A DNA stretch of 44,250 bases, from positions 1 to 44,250 of the forward strand of contig JAUIHQ010000005.1 of assembly GCA_030432155.1 (NCBI GenBank). Reading direction: 5' to 3'. A model generated the notes under the pieces. That model had not been told where the DNA came from. It made no database searches and was given only the letters and a program-made list of their open reading frames with translations. The translations under genes were made by a program, and so were the position numbers. Shown here piece by piece: positions 35,009 to 43,867 of the stretch. Position 1 is the stretch's first letter. Each line of letters starts with the position of its first letter. The stretch comes from a bacterium. GTDB lineage: Bacteria > Verrucomicrobiota > Kiritimatiellia > CAIVKH01.

Positions 35009-35818
35009 CTACTGCTTGGGGCGAAATCCGCGCTGCCTTGCCGCTTCATACAGCAGTACCGTTGTGGCACATGCCACATTCAGCGAATCTATGCGGCCCA
35101 GCATGGGCAGTTTTACCTTCAGATCCGCCTGATCCATCCACCGGTCGCTCAAACCGAACTTTTCCGTACCGACCACCAGCGCAATACCCCGGGTCAAATC
35201 CTCGTCGGTGTATACCCGGTCCGTATGCGGTGTGGCGGCGAGAACCCGGATTCCGCGCTCCCTGAGAAAGGCCAGGGTGTCATCCGAGGAGGCTTCGGCG
35301 ACCGGAACGGTGAAGATGGTGCCGATGCTCGATCGTACAACGTTGGGATTGTTGACGTCGGTACAATGGTCACAGACGATGACGGCATCCACGCCGGCAG
35401 CATCGGCGGAACGAAGAATGGAGCCAAGGTTTCCCGGCTTTTCAATCGACTCGGCAACGATCAGAAGCGGATCCTCCGGAAGGTTCAAATCGCTCAGCCG
35501 GCAACCGACAGCCTTGCCTACGGCCAGCAACCCCTCCGGGCGGTCCTTGTAGGCAATCTTGCGGAATACATCCGGGGTGCAGGATAAGAGCCGGGCTCCG
35601 GCCTTCTCCGCATCCGCCATCATCCGGTCCTCGTTGTCGCCCAGAAAGAAATCCCGGCAAAAGTAGAACTCCATGACCGGGTGCCCCGCATCGAGGGCCC
35701 GACGGATTTCCCGATAGCCCTCGATCAGCAGGACATCTTCCCCGGTACGCCCCGGTTTCCGCCGCAGCCGCACCAGCTCCTTGACCCGGGGGTTCTGGAG
35801 ACTGGAAATTTCCATCAT
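35009..35818 (-). CDS. SpoU/TrmH-family RNA 2'-O-methyltransferase
   Basis: 269 residues from ATG 35818 (or the adjacent ATG 35815). The N-terminal substrate-binding domain is marked by LLIEGYREIRRAL. The trefoil-knot domain holds motif 1 NLGSILRSADAAGVDAVI, motif 2 LVVGTEKFGLS and motif 3 DSLNVACATTVLLYEA. The target may be rRNA or tRNA. The open frame to 35938 is antisense to the next gene. It is divergent from the secreted-protein gene at 35896. Confidence 0.92.
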   Translation of the reverse strand: MMEISSLQNPRVKELVRLRRKPGRTGEDVLLIEGYREIRRALDAGHPVMEFYFCRDFFLGDNEDRMMADAEKAGARLLSCTPDVFRKIAYKDRPEGLLAVGKAVGCRLSDLNLPEDPLLIVAESIEKPGNLGSILRSADAAGVDAVIVCDHCTDVNNPNVVRSSIGTIFTVPVAEASSDDTLAFLRERGIRVLAATPHTDRVYTDEDLTRGIALVVGTEKFGLSDRWMDQADLKVKLPMLGRIDSLNVACATTVLLYEAARQRGFRPKQ

Positions 35819-35895
35819 GCCCGGGGCCTGCGGTTTGCTTGTTGAACGATCGACTGCATGGTATTGTCCTATACGGTATGACCGGACTTTCATCA

Positions 35896-36546
35896 ATGAG
35901 GACCTTTGTTGCCGTATGCGCAGCCGGCTTGTTTTCATCGGCTGCCGCCCTTGCCGACACCCCTGCCTTTCAGAAGTACCAGGTCATTATTGACCGCAAA
36001 CCATTCGGCGCTGCCCCCCCGCCTCAGAACAACGCCCCGGTGGTGAATGTACCCAAGGCCGATTCTTTCGCCAAAAGCCTCCGCCTTTCCATGATCATCG
36101 AGGCGGACGACGGGGAGATGCGGGTTGGTTTTGTCGACAACCGTACCAGCAAGAGTTATTCCCTGATGGCCGGAGAGTCGGAGGACGGCATCGAGCTGGT
36201 AACCGCCAGCTTTGAAGACGAGGAGGCCATCCTCAAGAGCGGCCAGGAGATGGCGCTGCTGAAGCTGGCATCCGGCGAGTTTGAGGAAATCACCCAGGAA
36301 GAGGGCGAGGCCCGAATCGAGGCCGCCCGCAACCGGCCCTCCTATGCGGAGCGTCGCCGGATGCGACAGCAGCGGGAAGCTCAACCGCCGCCCGAACCCA
36401 AGTACACCGGCGAGGAACTGTCGCGCCATCTGTTCGAATATCAGATGGAAGTTATCCGCCAGGGCCTGCCCCCGCTTCCCATCCCGCTGACCCAGGAGCA
36501 GGACGACCAGCTCGTGGCCGAAGGCGTACTACCGCCGGCGCAATAG
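35896..36546 (+). CDS. Secreted acidic protein of unknown function
   Basis: 216 residues from ATG 35896. MRTFVAVCAAGLFSSAAALADTP is a signal peptide with an Ala-x-Ala cleavage site. The mature part begins FQKYQVIIDRKPFGA, continues with a Pro/Asn-rich linker and a beta-rich section (MIIEADDGEMRVGFVDNRT, SLMAGESEDGIEL), and ends in a charged, coiled-coil-like helix (about 140-185). I do not recognise the family. The opening resembles periplasmic parts of type II secretion or pilus proteins, but that is a weak impression. It ends 13 bp from the convergent queC stop. Confidence 0.65.
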   Translation: MRTFVAVCAAGLFSSAAALADTPAFQKYQVIIDRKPFGAAPPPQNNAPVVNVPKADSFAKSLRLSMIIEADDGEMRVGFVDNRTSKSYSLMAGESEDGIELVTASFEDEEAILKSGQEMALLKLASGEFEEITQEEGEARIEAARNRPSYAERRRMRQQREAQPPPEPKYTGEELSRHLFEYQMEVIRQGLPPLPIPLTQEQDDQLVAEGVLPPAQ

Positions 36547-36559
36547 CCGACAGGATCGT

Positions 36560-37252
36560 TTACAACAGAGCGGGGTCATCCAATCCGGCCTCCTGGAATC
36601 CCTTTTTGCGAAGGCGACAGGCATCGCATTCCCGGCAGGGTTTCCCATCCGGGCCGGGATCGTAGCAGGACAAGGTCAGGCCGTAATCCATCCCGAGTTC
36701 CGTACCCCGGCGGATAATCTGGGCCTTGGTAAGCTTGATCAGCGGGGTGTGAATCTTGATTTTGGCTTTTCCTTCCACCGCCGCGCGGGTGGCGGTGTTG
36801 GCCATACGTTCAAACGCATCGATGAACTCAGGCCGGCAGTCGGGATAGCCGCTGTAATCCAGAGCATTCACGCCGATGAAGATATCGCGGCACCCCAGCA
36901 CCTCGGCCCAGGCCAGGGAGAATGACAGGAAAATCGTGTTCCGGGCCGGAACGTAGGTGATGGGAATCCCTTCGGTCATGTCCTGGTCGCTGCGGCCCTT
37001 CGGTACGTCGATATCCGCGGTCAGTGCGGAACCGCCAAAGACCCGAAGGTCGATGTCGGCCACCCGGTGATCCTTGACATCAAGATGTGCAGCAACCCGG
37101 GCGGCAGCATCCAATTCCGTCGAGTGGCGCTGTCCGTACCGAAACGACAGTGCGTGGAGCTCATAACCCTGGTGACGAGCAATCGCCCCGACGGTTGCGG
37201 AATCGAGTCCGCCGCTCAGCAGCAGGACGGCAGGTCTGGCATCGGTTGTCAT
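36560..37252 (-). CDS. queC: 7-cyano-7-deazaguanine synthase
   Basis: 230 residues from ATG 37252. The frame is open much further upstream (to 38149), but that part is antisense to mutS. QueC makes preQ0 from carboxy-deazaguanine and ammonia using ATP, on the way to queuosine. The ATP-pyrophosphatase loop [12 protein letters not shown], then [39 protein letters not shown], and the C-terminal zinc site with four cysteines in [18 protein letters not shown] are all seen. No queD or queE is in the window. Confidence 0.96.
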   Translation of the reverse strand: MTTDARPAVLLLSGGLDSATVGAIARHQGYELHALSFRYGQRHSTELDAAARVAAHLDVKDHRVADIDLRVFGGSALTADIDVPKGRSDQDMTEGIPITYVPARNTIFLSFSLAWAEVLGCRDIFIGVNALDYSGYPDCRPEFIDAFERMANTATRAAVEGKAKIKIHTPLIKLTKAQIIRRGTELGMDYGLTLSCYDPGPDGKPCRECDACRLRKKGFQEAGLDDPALL

Positions 37253-37390
37253 GCCGGCATAGTAGGAAGGCAGGGCGGGGTCGGCAAGAACGGCGTATGC
37301 CCGTTGCGAGAGCTTCCGGATCCAAAATCCGCCATTGACCCCACGCCATGAACCATGAACCATGCTGGTCGCACCGGCACGCTCGACGAT

Positions 37391-39910
37391 ATGGCCAAAG
37401 ACACAACCAGTACCCCGATGATGCAGCAATACCGGCGGATCCGGAACGATCTGTCCGACGATACCGTGCTGTTCTTCCGCATGGGGGATTTCTATGAAAT
37501 GTTTTTTGATGATGCGAAGCGGGTCGCCCGCATCCTTGACATCACCCTGACCAAACGCCAGGGCGTACCGATGTGCGGTGTTCCCCATCACGCATCCGAG
37601 ATGTACCTGTCGCGCCTGATTCGCGAGGGCGTCAAAGTGGCGATCTGTGAGCAGATGGAGGATCCATCCCAGGCCAAGGGCATCGTGCGGCGGGAGGTCA
37701 CGCGTGTGGTGACCCCGGGGACGGTACTCGAAGAGCAGGTTCTCGACGCCAAGCGCAACAACTACCTCGCCGGTTTGTATCCGGCCGCCGACGGGGCGGG
37801 TATGGCGTTTCTGGACCTTTCCACCGGAGCCTTCTGGATTGAACGGGTGACCGGTGAGTCCGACATCCGCGACAACCTTGCCCGGTACATGCCGTCCGAA
37901 TGCGTGGTGCCGGAAGACGACCGGGACCACCCGATGATCCGTGACCTGTTCGGGCCGGGCGTGAAGACCCTGCTGACCGCTCACGAAGACTGGACGTTTG
38001 ACCTTGAGGCGGCCACCGACGTGCTGATGCGGCACTTCAACGTTCATTCCCTCGACGGTTTCGGGGTTGGCGATGCCAGGCCCGGTCTGCGGGCGGCGGG
38101 CGCGGTTTTGCACTACGTGACCCAGGAGCTTCGCCGCAAGATGGACCACGTGCGGCAGATCCGGGTTAAAAATCCGTCCGACTACATGCTGCTCGACGAG
38201 GCCACGGTTCGGAATCTCGACCTGGTTGAATCCTCAACATCCTCCCGGCAGGCGGGCGGGGCCACGACCTTGCTCGGTGTACTCGACACCACGAGTACCG
38301 CGATGGGGGGGCGGGCGTTGCGCGACTGGATTCTCCGTCCGCTTCACGATCTTGCGTTGATCAACCGGCGTCACGATTCGGTTGAAGCGCTGGTGAAGAA
38401 CCGGCGGATCCTGTCCGAGGTCCGGGAAACCCTCGGCGAGATCAAGGATCTCGAGCGATTGATCGCCCGCCTGAATGCCGGTTCCGGAAACGGGCGCGAT
38501 GTTCGGGCGGTCGGGCGATCCCTTGCCGGCCTCGAGCCGCTGGTGAAGCTCATGCAATCCATCGATGCTGAAATGGTTCACGACCTTGCCGGGCGTATCG
38601 CGCTCCTCCCCGAACTGGTTGATCTGATCGACCAATCCATCGTGGAGGAACCGCCCATCACCATCAAGGATGGCGGCGTGATCCGACCGGGATATCATGA
38701 AGAACTCGACGAGCTGCGGGATGCCGCGACCAAGGGCAAGCAGTGGCTGGCCGATTTCCAGGCGAAGGAGCAGGAGCGAACCGGCATCAAAACGCTGAAG
38801 GTCCGCCACAACAAGGTGTTCGGCTACTTCATCGAGATCAGCAAATCCTATGCTGAGCAGGCCCCGGAAAACTATATCCGGAAGCAGACCCTCGTGAACG
38901 CCGAGCGCTATATCACCTCCGATTTGAAGGAGTACGAGAACAAGATTCTCGGCGCCCAGGAGCGGTCGGTTGAGCTGGAATATGATCTCTTTCTGGAAAT
39001 CCGGGCCAGAGTTGTGGAGCAGACGGCGGCCATTCAGGATACCGCGGCTGCGGTGGCGGCGATGGATGTTCTGGCAACATTGGCCGAACGCGCCATGGCC
39101 CTGCGCTATGTCCGGCCGGTCATGTCGGACGGCGACCGGCTGGATATTCGCGACGGCCGGCATCCGGTGATTGAGTGCCTGCCCCAGGCCGAGCGGTTTG
39201 TCCCCAACGATACGCTGCTCGACGGCATGAAGAATCAGCTCGCGATTATCACCGGGCCCAACATGGCGGGTAAGTCCACCTACATCCGCCAGGTGGCGGT
39301 GATTGTCATCATGGCCCAGATTGGATGCTTCGTACCCGCGGCCTCGGCCGAGGTCGGGCTGGTCGACCGGGTGTTTACTCGCGTGGGGGCAAGCGACGAC
39401 CTCGCGAGAGGCCGCAGCACCTTCATGGTTGAAATGCAGGAGACGGCTAACATCCTGAACAACGCCACGCCGGCGAGTTTGATCGTCCTCGATGAAATCG
39501 GCCGCGGAACCAGCACCTTTGACGGCATCAGCATCGCATGGGCGGTGGCGGAGTTTCTGCATAACAACACCGCGGTGAAGGCCAAGACCCTGTTCGCAAC
39601 CCACTACCATGAATTGACCGACCTCGCGATGACGATGGACGGGGTGAAGAATTATAATGTGCTGGTCAAGGAATCAGGCGACAAGATTGCCTTCCTTCGG
39701 AAGATCGCTGTCGGCTCGGCTGATAAAAGCTACGGAATTCATGTGGCCCGGCTTGCAGGCCTGCCCGGTGATGTCATTCAGCGGGCCAATGAAATCCTTT
39801 CCAACCTGGAGGAGGGTGAATTCGAGGAGGCCACCGGAAAACCGAAGATCGCCCAGAAGCGGAAAAAGAAAGACGACAGCCGCAATCAGCTCGACCTGTT
39901 CGGCGGGTGA
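37391..39910 (+). CDS. mutS: DNA mismatch repair protein MutS
   Basis: 839 residues from ATG 37391. It recognises mismatches and recruits MutL. The mismatch-contacting motif appears early as [15 protein letters not shown] (Phe-x-Glu as F-Y-E). The connector and lever domains follow, then the ATPase with Walker [29 protein letters not shown], Walker [17 protein letters not shown] and [10 protein letters not shown]. It ends QLDLFGG, a QxxLF-type sliding-clamp-binding motif. An upstream ATG at 37355 adds 12 residues and is less likely. It is divergent from queC and overlaps the antitoxin gene's end by 25 bp, convergently. Confidence 0.97.
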   Translation: MAKDTTSTPMMQQYRRIRNDLSDDTVLFFRMGDFYEMFFDDAKRVARILDITLTKRQGVPMCGVPHHASEMYLSRLIREGVKVAICEQMEDPSQAKGIVRREVTRVVTPGTVLEEQVLDAKRNNYLAGLYPAADGAGMAFLDLSTGAFWIERVTGESDIRDNLARYMPSECVVPEDDRDHPMIRDLFGPGVKTLLTAHEDWTFDLEAATDVLMRHFNVHSLDGFGVGDARPGLRAAGAVLHYVTQELRRKMDHVRQIRVKNPSDYMLLDEATVRNLDLVESSTSSRQAGGATTLLGVLDTTSTAMGGRALRDWILRPLHDLALINRRHDSVEALVKNRRILSEVRETLGEIKDLERLIARLNAGSGNGRDVRAVGRSLAGLEPLVKLMQSIDAEMVHDLAGRIALLPELVDLIDQSIVEEPPITIKDGGVIRPGYHEELDELRDAATKGKQWLADFQAKEQERTGIKTLKVRHNKVFGYFIEISKSYAEQAPENYIRKQTLVNAERYITSDLKEYENKILGAQERSVELEYDLFLEIRARVVEQTAAIQDTAAAVAAMDVLATLAERAMALRYVRPVMSDGDRLDIRDGRHPVIECLPQAERFVPNDTLLDGMKNQLAIITGPNMAGKSTYIRQVAVIVIMAQIGCFVPAASAEVGLVDRVFTRVGASDDLARGRSTFMVEMQETANILNNATPASLIVLDEIGRGTSTFDGISIAWAVAEFLHNNTAVKAKTLFATHYHELTDLAMTMDGVKNYNVLVKESGDKIAFLRKIAVGSADKSYGIHVARLAGLPGDVIQRANEILSNLEEGEFEEATGKPKIAQKRKKKDDSRNQLDLFGG

Positions 39911-40170
39911 TCGTCGTCCCGGTCTTCCCGGATCATGCTGGTGGGTGATGGTAAACCTTTCATCACAAGGCGAGGCAACTGATCGATCCGGTCCAGCAGG
40001 CGTCGCCGCCTTGCCTTGTGATCGGCTCCCTGATCAAGTCCCCGCTTCAATGTAACCAACGCCTGCTGGGCAAGGCTTCGGTGTTCATCTTCAGCGGCCC
40101 GGTGCAGGGCGTCATAAACATCGACGGAAACTTCACGTACCTGCAGGGATGGAGATTTCCGACTCATCAT
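39886..40170 (-). CDS. Orphan RHH antitoxin (FitA/VapB-like)
   Basis: 94 residues from ATG 40170 (or the next codon, 40167). SPSLQVREVSVDVYDALHRA is the beta strand and first helix of an Arc/FitA-type ribbon-helix-helix domain. EDEHRSLAQQALVTLKRG is the second helix. The basic C-terminal tail (KARRRRLLDRIDQLP) is where such antitoxins grip a PIN toxin. No toxin gene follows: the downstream space is the convergent mutS end. It may be a remnant or a stand-alone regulator. Confidence 0.7.
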   Translation of the reverse strand: MMSRKSPSLQVREVSVDVYDALHRAAEDEHRSLAQQALVTLKRGLDQGADHKARRRRLLDRIDQLPRLVMKGLPSPTSMIREDRDDDHPPNRSS

Positions 40171-40185
40171 GGTCACACCCGACAC

Positions 40186-40215
40186 TGCATGCATTATAAC
40201 GTCAATATGCATGCA
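40186..40215 (-). promoter_or_regulatory. Antitoxin promoter between twin TGCATGCA sites
   Basis: Two TGCATGCA palindromes (40186-40193 and 40208-40215) are 22 bp apart, two helix turns. Between them, on the minus strand, is TATAAT (40198-40193), a consensus -10. The arrangement fits autorepression by the RHH protein encoded just downstream. A -35 is not clear. Confidence 0.6.
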
Positions 40216-40239
40216 TCGTGATCATCGGATGATGTTGCC

Positions 40240-43200
40240 CTACTCCTCCACGCGTACAACGAAGTTGCTGGCGTTGTTGTTGTCCCAGAAAGCCTGGCCT
40301 TCATCATCCAGCAGTTCGATGGCATACTGTATTTCCGTGTCCGCGGGATAGACGCCGATCGACGCGTTCCATACATCGTTGTTGCCGTTTGTTCCCACAT
40401 GAACCATCGGAGAGGCCATCCAGCTCTCGCCTCCGTCTGCGCTGTAGATGAGGTTGGCCGCGGCGGCCCCGCCGGCCGGCCAGGTTTCAATCGTGACAAC
40501 AACGGATTCATTGGCCTTGATACCGCCGATCCCGTCCGCCCGGTCCACCCGGAGGCAGTAGAAGCCGGTTCCCTCGCTTGACAGCTCCGCCAGCGCCCGG
40601 TGGGCGGCATTGCTATCGGCCGCGAATTGCTCCACGACGATCCAGTTCAGGAGGTTGGTGCTTCGGCAAAGCGAATACGTCACACCGTTTTTCAGTTCGC
40701 TGAGCGAAAGCTGGTTCCGTTCCGGCCCGGTTCCGATGCTCACATCCGGAGCGGGGGCGCCGAAGCTCTTCGTGTTGCCATACCAGTGCAGCGAGGAGGG
40801 CGGTGCGCTCACGGTTACAACATAGTTGCTGCCCCCGTTGTTGTCCCAGGTTTCGGTCCCGTCCTCATCGGCCACATGCAGGGCAAACTGAATTTCCGTT
40901 CCGGCAGCGAAGGTGCCGAGATTGACATGCCAGAGGTCCGCATCCTCGGATGTCCCATTTGGAGAGAGAGCCATCATCTGCCAGGTCGAGCCTCCATCGG
41001 CGGAATAGACAACGGACCCGCCAAACCCGGCGCTGATCGGGCGGGAGGCGGTGTTGATCCAGAGGTTGTCCAGGGAGGTGACGTTTCCGGCTTCCGGCCA
41101 GTGGTGGGTGCCTCCGACCCATTCAACCGGCACGACATTCCTGCTCACGGTGATCTCGTAGTTTTCCCCCCCGTTGCTGTCCCAGACTTCACCATTGTCT
41201 CCCCAGATCATGGCCGCGAACAGGATGGTTTCCCCGCGGGCAAAGGCGCCGAGATTCACATGCCAGGCGTCGTTGTTATTCTGCGTACCGTTCTTCTCGA
41301 GTCCGACGGATTGCCAGGTTTCTCCGGCATCGGTGGAGAACACCACGGTTCCTTCCACCCCTGCGCCCTGCGGGTAGGATTCAACATTGATCCAGAGGTC
41401 CTCGCCCGGATCCAGCTCGCCCGCCGCGGGCCAGGGGGTCACGGCGCCGACCCAATCAAGATTGATCCCGGTTTTGCCGCAATCCGTGATGTCGACGACC
41501 CAGTTATCTCCGTCGTTGTTGTCATACATCGGTTCCGGGGCGGATTCGTCAAAGAACCAGAACGTGATGTCGGTGGTCATGTTGCTCAAGGCGTAGGTGA
41601 ACTCCCAGGCGTCGCCGTTCTGTATCATGGCCCGGTCGATGATATTCTGGTTCCCGTCATGGCCGAGGCCGATGTGAATCGGACCGGCGGCATTGGTCAG
41701 CGGGCCTTCCCCGATCTCGTATGAAATGGTGATGAATGTGCGGTCGCAGCTCGTTGAAACTTTTGAGCCGCCGCCACCGGCGATGAAAATCTTCGAGCCC
41801 TTGCTTCCGACATTCACGTTCAGGGTTCCCCCGCTGACCGAGATCTGTTCGTCGGGATCGAACAGATTGAAGAATGTGGTTCCGTCGGGCTTGCCTACCT
41901 GCGGTGTGCAGCTCCGGTTTCCCCAGTCGGTATTAATGACCACGAGCGCTTCCTGATCATCCAGACTGCGGGTGTAGGCATAGATTCCCTTGCTGTTTTC
42001 ATCCCAGCGGGTGGTAAACGTCCCGCGGGTCAGCGCAGGATAATCACGGCGGAATTCGTTCAGGGCTTTGATGTGGTTGTAAAGGGCGCTCTCGTGGAAC
42101 TTGTCACCCCATGCATTTCCGGGCTGGTAGCCGTAATGGAACATCACTTCCCGCTGATAGTCGCCATCCTGAATCCCGTTGTTTCGCTGTCCGCCCTGGT
42201 TAAAGCCGTGCTCGGTTCCGTAGAACAGGCAGGGTACCGGGGTGCCGGTATAGAGAAACGTGAGGGCGGGCTTGAGCTTGGCTTCCCAGGCATCGCCGCT
42301 TTCCAGGGAGATACGGTCCACATCATGATTGTCCATGAACGTCACAAGGTTGTTGGCGCCCTCGCCGTAGAGGTGAAGATTGTTGCGCCGGTCGGTGATC
42401 TGGCGGGTGCCCTGCTCATAGGCGAAAACGTTTTTCAGCGTTGCCTGCATCGGGAAGTAGAGCGCTGAATTAAATGCATACCCCTCATCCCGGCAGTGTT
42501 CGGCCACCGCGCCATCGTCGTAGTTGAAGTTCTCTCCGAAGAGGATGAAGTTGCTTTTGCCCAGCCATGCCGCGTGCTTACGCATCGCATCCGCCCACGG
42601 CATCATGAAGTCGTCCTTGGCTACGTGCTTGATCGCATCCACCCGGAACCCATCGCAGTCCGTCGCATCGATCAGGTTCTTGAATGCCGCGGTCAGGTGC
42701 TGCTGAACAAACGGATCCTCGGTTTTCAGGTCGTCGGTACCGATGAAAGCACCGTTCTGGGTCTGCCAGTAATCATTCCAGTCGGTGATTTTGCCGTTGT
42801 TGTGAAAGTACTTGAGGTCATTCAGGGGCCAGGCGTGGGTCTTGCCGGTCCACCAGAACAGGTTTCCGCCGCCCAATGGATGATAATAGTCGTCCTTGCC
42901 GCCGCCGAGACCGGCGAGATCGGCCATGTGGTTGATGACCACGTCGATAATGACATAGATCCCGCGGCTGTGGGCGTCGTCAATCAGGTCCTTGAGTTCC
43001 TGAAAGGTTCCGAACATCGGCTCCACCCGGTAAAAGTCCGTGGGGTGGTAAGCGTGGTAAGGCGCATAACGGGTATCGACGCCCTGCTCGTTGATCTGGA
43101 CACCGGAAATCCAGATGGCATTCACCCCCATGCCTTGGAGGTAATCCAGTTTCATCCGGATCCCCGCCCAGTCTCCACCCATCGCATAGTGGCGGTAGCC

Positions 43201-43440
43201 GTCCGTCGTGTACCAGCCGCGAATGTTGTTGTTCCCGGTGTTACCATCAAAAAACCGGTCGGTGAAAAGCTGGTACATGTTCACATCCCGCCAATCCGCG
43301 GGACTGGGGAAATACTGGTAGCTCGCATTTCCTTCCCGGCGTGAGGACAGAAGATAGTCGTCGGCAAAGACGGGGGAGACGAGGGAAGTGATGAGAGCGG
43401 CGAGTATCGTAAGGCGGGCGGTATGGACTGTCTTCATCAT
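40240..43440 (-). CDS. Secreted GH13 alpha-amylase with starch-binding modules
   Basis: About 1066 residues. AAAGGA precedes the adjacent ATG 43440 and ATG 43437. A signal peptide (ILAALITSLVSPVFA) is followed by the GH13 barrel with all four conserved regions: DVVINH, GFRVDAIKH (nucleophile Asp), ILFGENFN (acid/base Glu) and FMDNHDVDR. The C-terminal half has four modules ending in WDNNGG-type motifs, like CBM25/26 starch binders (about 41480-41770, 41130-41470, 40800-41120 and 40240-40530 on the minus strand). A different insert (about 40550-40790, SLCRSTNLLNWIVVEQF) resembles a PVC-type secreted module. It breaks down starch or glycogen outside the cell. Confidence 0.93.
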   Translation of the reverse strand: MMKTVHTARLTILAALITSLVSPVFADDYLLSSRREGNASYQYFPSPADWRDVNMYQLFTDRFFDGNTGNNNIRGWYTTDGYRHYAMGGDWAGIRMKLDYLQGMGVNAIWISGVQINEQGVDTRYAPYHAYHPTDFYRVEPMFGTFQELKDLIDDAHSRGIYVIIDVVINHMADLAGLGGGKDDYYHPLGGGNLFWWTGKTHAWPLNDLKYFHNNGKITDWNDYWQTQNGAFIGTDDLKTEDPFVQQHLTAAFKNLIDATDCDGFRVDAIKHVAKDDFMMPWADAMRKHAAWLGKSNFILFGENFNYDDGAVAEHCRDEGYAFNSALYFPMQATLKNVFAYEQGTRQITDRRNNLHLYGEGANNLVTFMDNHDVDRISLESGDAWEAKLKPALTFLYTGTPVPCLFYGTEHGFNQGGQRNNGIQDGDYQREVMFHYGYQPGNAWGDKFHESALYNHIKALNEFRRDYPALTRGTFTTRWDENSKGIYAYTRSLDDQEALVVINTDWGNRSCTPQVGKPDGTTFFNLFDPDEQISVSGGTLNVNVGSKGSKIFIAGGGGSKVSTSCDRTFITISYEIGEGPLTNAAGPIHIGLGHDGNQNIIDRAMIQNGDAWEFTYALSNMTTDITFWFFDESAPEPMYDNNDGDNWVVDITDCGKTGINLDWVGAVTPWPAAGELDPGEDLWINVESYPQGAGVEGTVVFSTDAGETWQSVGLEKNGTQNNNDAWHVNLGAFARGETILFAAMIWGDNGEVWDSNGGENYEITVSRNVVPVEWVGGTHHWPEAGNVTSLDNLWINTASRPISAGFGGSVVYSADGGSTWQMMALSPNGTSEDADLWHVNLGTFAAGTEIQFALHVADEDGTETWDNNGGSNYVVTVSAPPSSLHWYGNTKSFGAPAPDVSIGTGPERNQLSLSELKNGVTYSLCRSTNLLNWIVVEQFAADSNAAHRALAELSSEGTGFYCLRVDRADGIGGIKANESVVVTIETWPAGGAAAANLIYSADGGESWMASPMVHVGTNGNNDVWNASIGVYPADTEIQYAIELLDDEGQAFWDNNNASNFVVRVEE

Positions 43441-43513
43441 CTGATTCCTTTCTGCTCCCGTATCCATTCTGCTTGATGCCGATTTGTTTGGGTAAACCGC
43501 ATGAATGAACCTT

Positions 43514-43526
43514 GTAAACCGTTTCG
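43514..43526. promoter_or_regulatory. LacI-like site upstream of the amylase
   Basis: GTAAACCGTTTCG has a symmetric core AAACCGTTT (43516-43524), similar to LacI-family operators. A related GTAAACCG half lies at 43492-43499. The sites are 50-90 bp upstream of the amylase start. Confidence 0.3.
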
Positions 43527-43558
43527 ATGATTACCTTACCCGGCGGGGTGGGGCGGGT

Positions 43559-43585
43559 AAAGTAAAAATTCAAGCGTTTTACTTT
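43559..43585. repeat. Perfect 9-bp inverted repeat in the divergent region
   Basis: AAAGTAAAA (43559-43567) and TTTTACTTT (43577-43585) are exact inverses, nine bases apart. It lies between the amylase and amidotransferase genes and could be an operator for either. The rest of 43441-43720 shows nothing else I can name. Confidence 0.55.
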
Positions 43586-43723
43586 TGGCGGTTCGTGGGG
43601 CGGTGTGATTTGTAACCATTTCATAACAAATATGTTGTGATTATGATTGTGTGGTTGCGGCTCAAATTCCGGACGAGCTTTTGCTTGCATTGAGGGGGTA
43701 TCCGCCTAGGCTGGAAGTACGTT

Positions 43724-43829
43724 CTTTGCTAAAACAGGCGACTGTTTAGCCGATCAAAGCGCGTTGAGCGCCGAGACGAAACCCTACTTTGGGAGGATAT
43801 GGCGGAGGTTCCGCCTGAACCGGCCTCCC
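43724..43829 (+). ncRNA. Structured leader, possible riboswitch
   Basis: Three stems follow one another upstream of the amidotransferase gene. The first is GCTAAAACAG/CTGTTTAGC (43728-43750), nine pairs with one bulged A and a GCGA (GNRA) tetraloop, inside an outer CTTT/AAAG pairing. The second is a short GCGC/GCGC hairpin (43759-43771). The third is GGGAGG (43791-43796) with CCTCCC (43824-43829), enclosing GGCGGA-GGT-TCCGCC (43801-43815). I cannot match it to a known class by eye. The GCCGAG, GGGAGGA and TGAACC blocks and the osmolyte gene downstream make the c-di-AMP (ydaO/yuaA) class the first to test. Confidence 0.5.
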
Positions 43830-43867
43830 GCGACCCCCTCTTTCCTTTTACGACAAGGACGTTTCCC

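Noticed and set aside
37253-38149. Extended N-terminus of the queC frame
   Set aside because: It is antisense to mutS and the divergent promoter region; QueC proteins start just before [10 protein letters not shown].
38234-39610. Minus-strand frame of 458 codons within mutS
   Set aside because: It is antisense to highly conserved MutS motifs, with no family pattern of its own.
40600-41724. Plus-strand frame of 374 codons within the amylase gene
   Set aside because: It is a shadow of the starch-binding modules; the minus strand has signal peptide, catalytic motifs and repeats.
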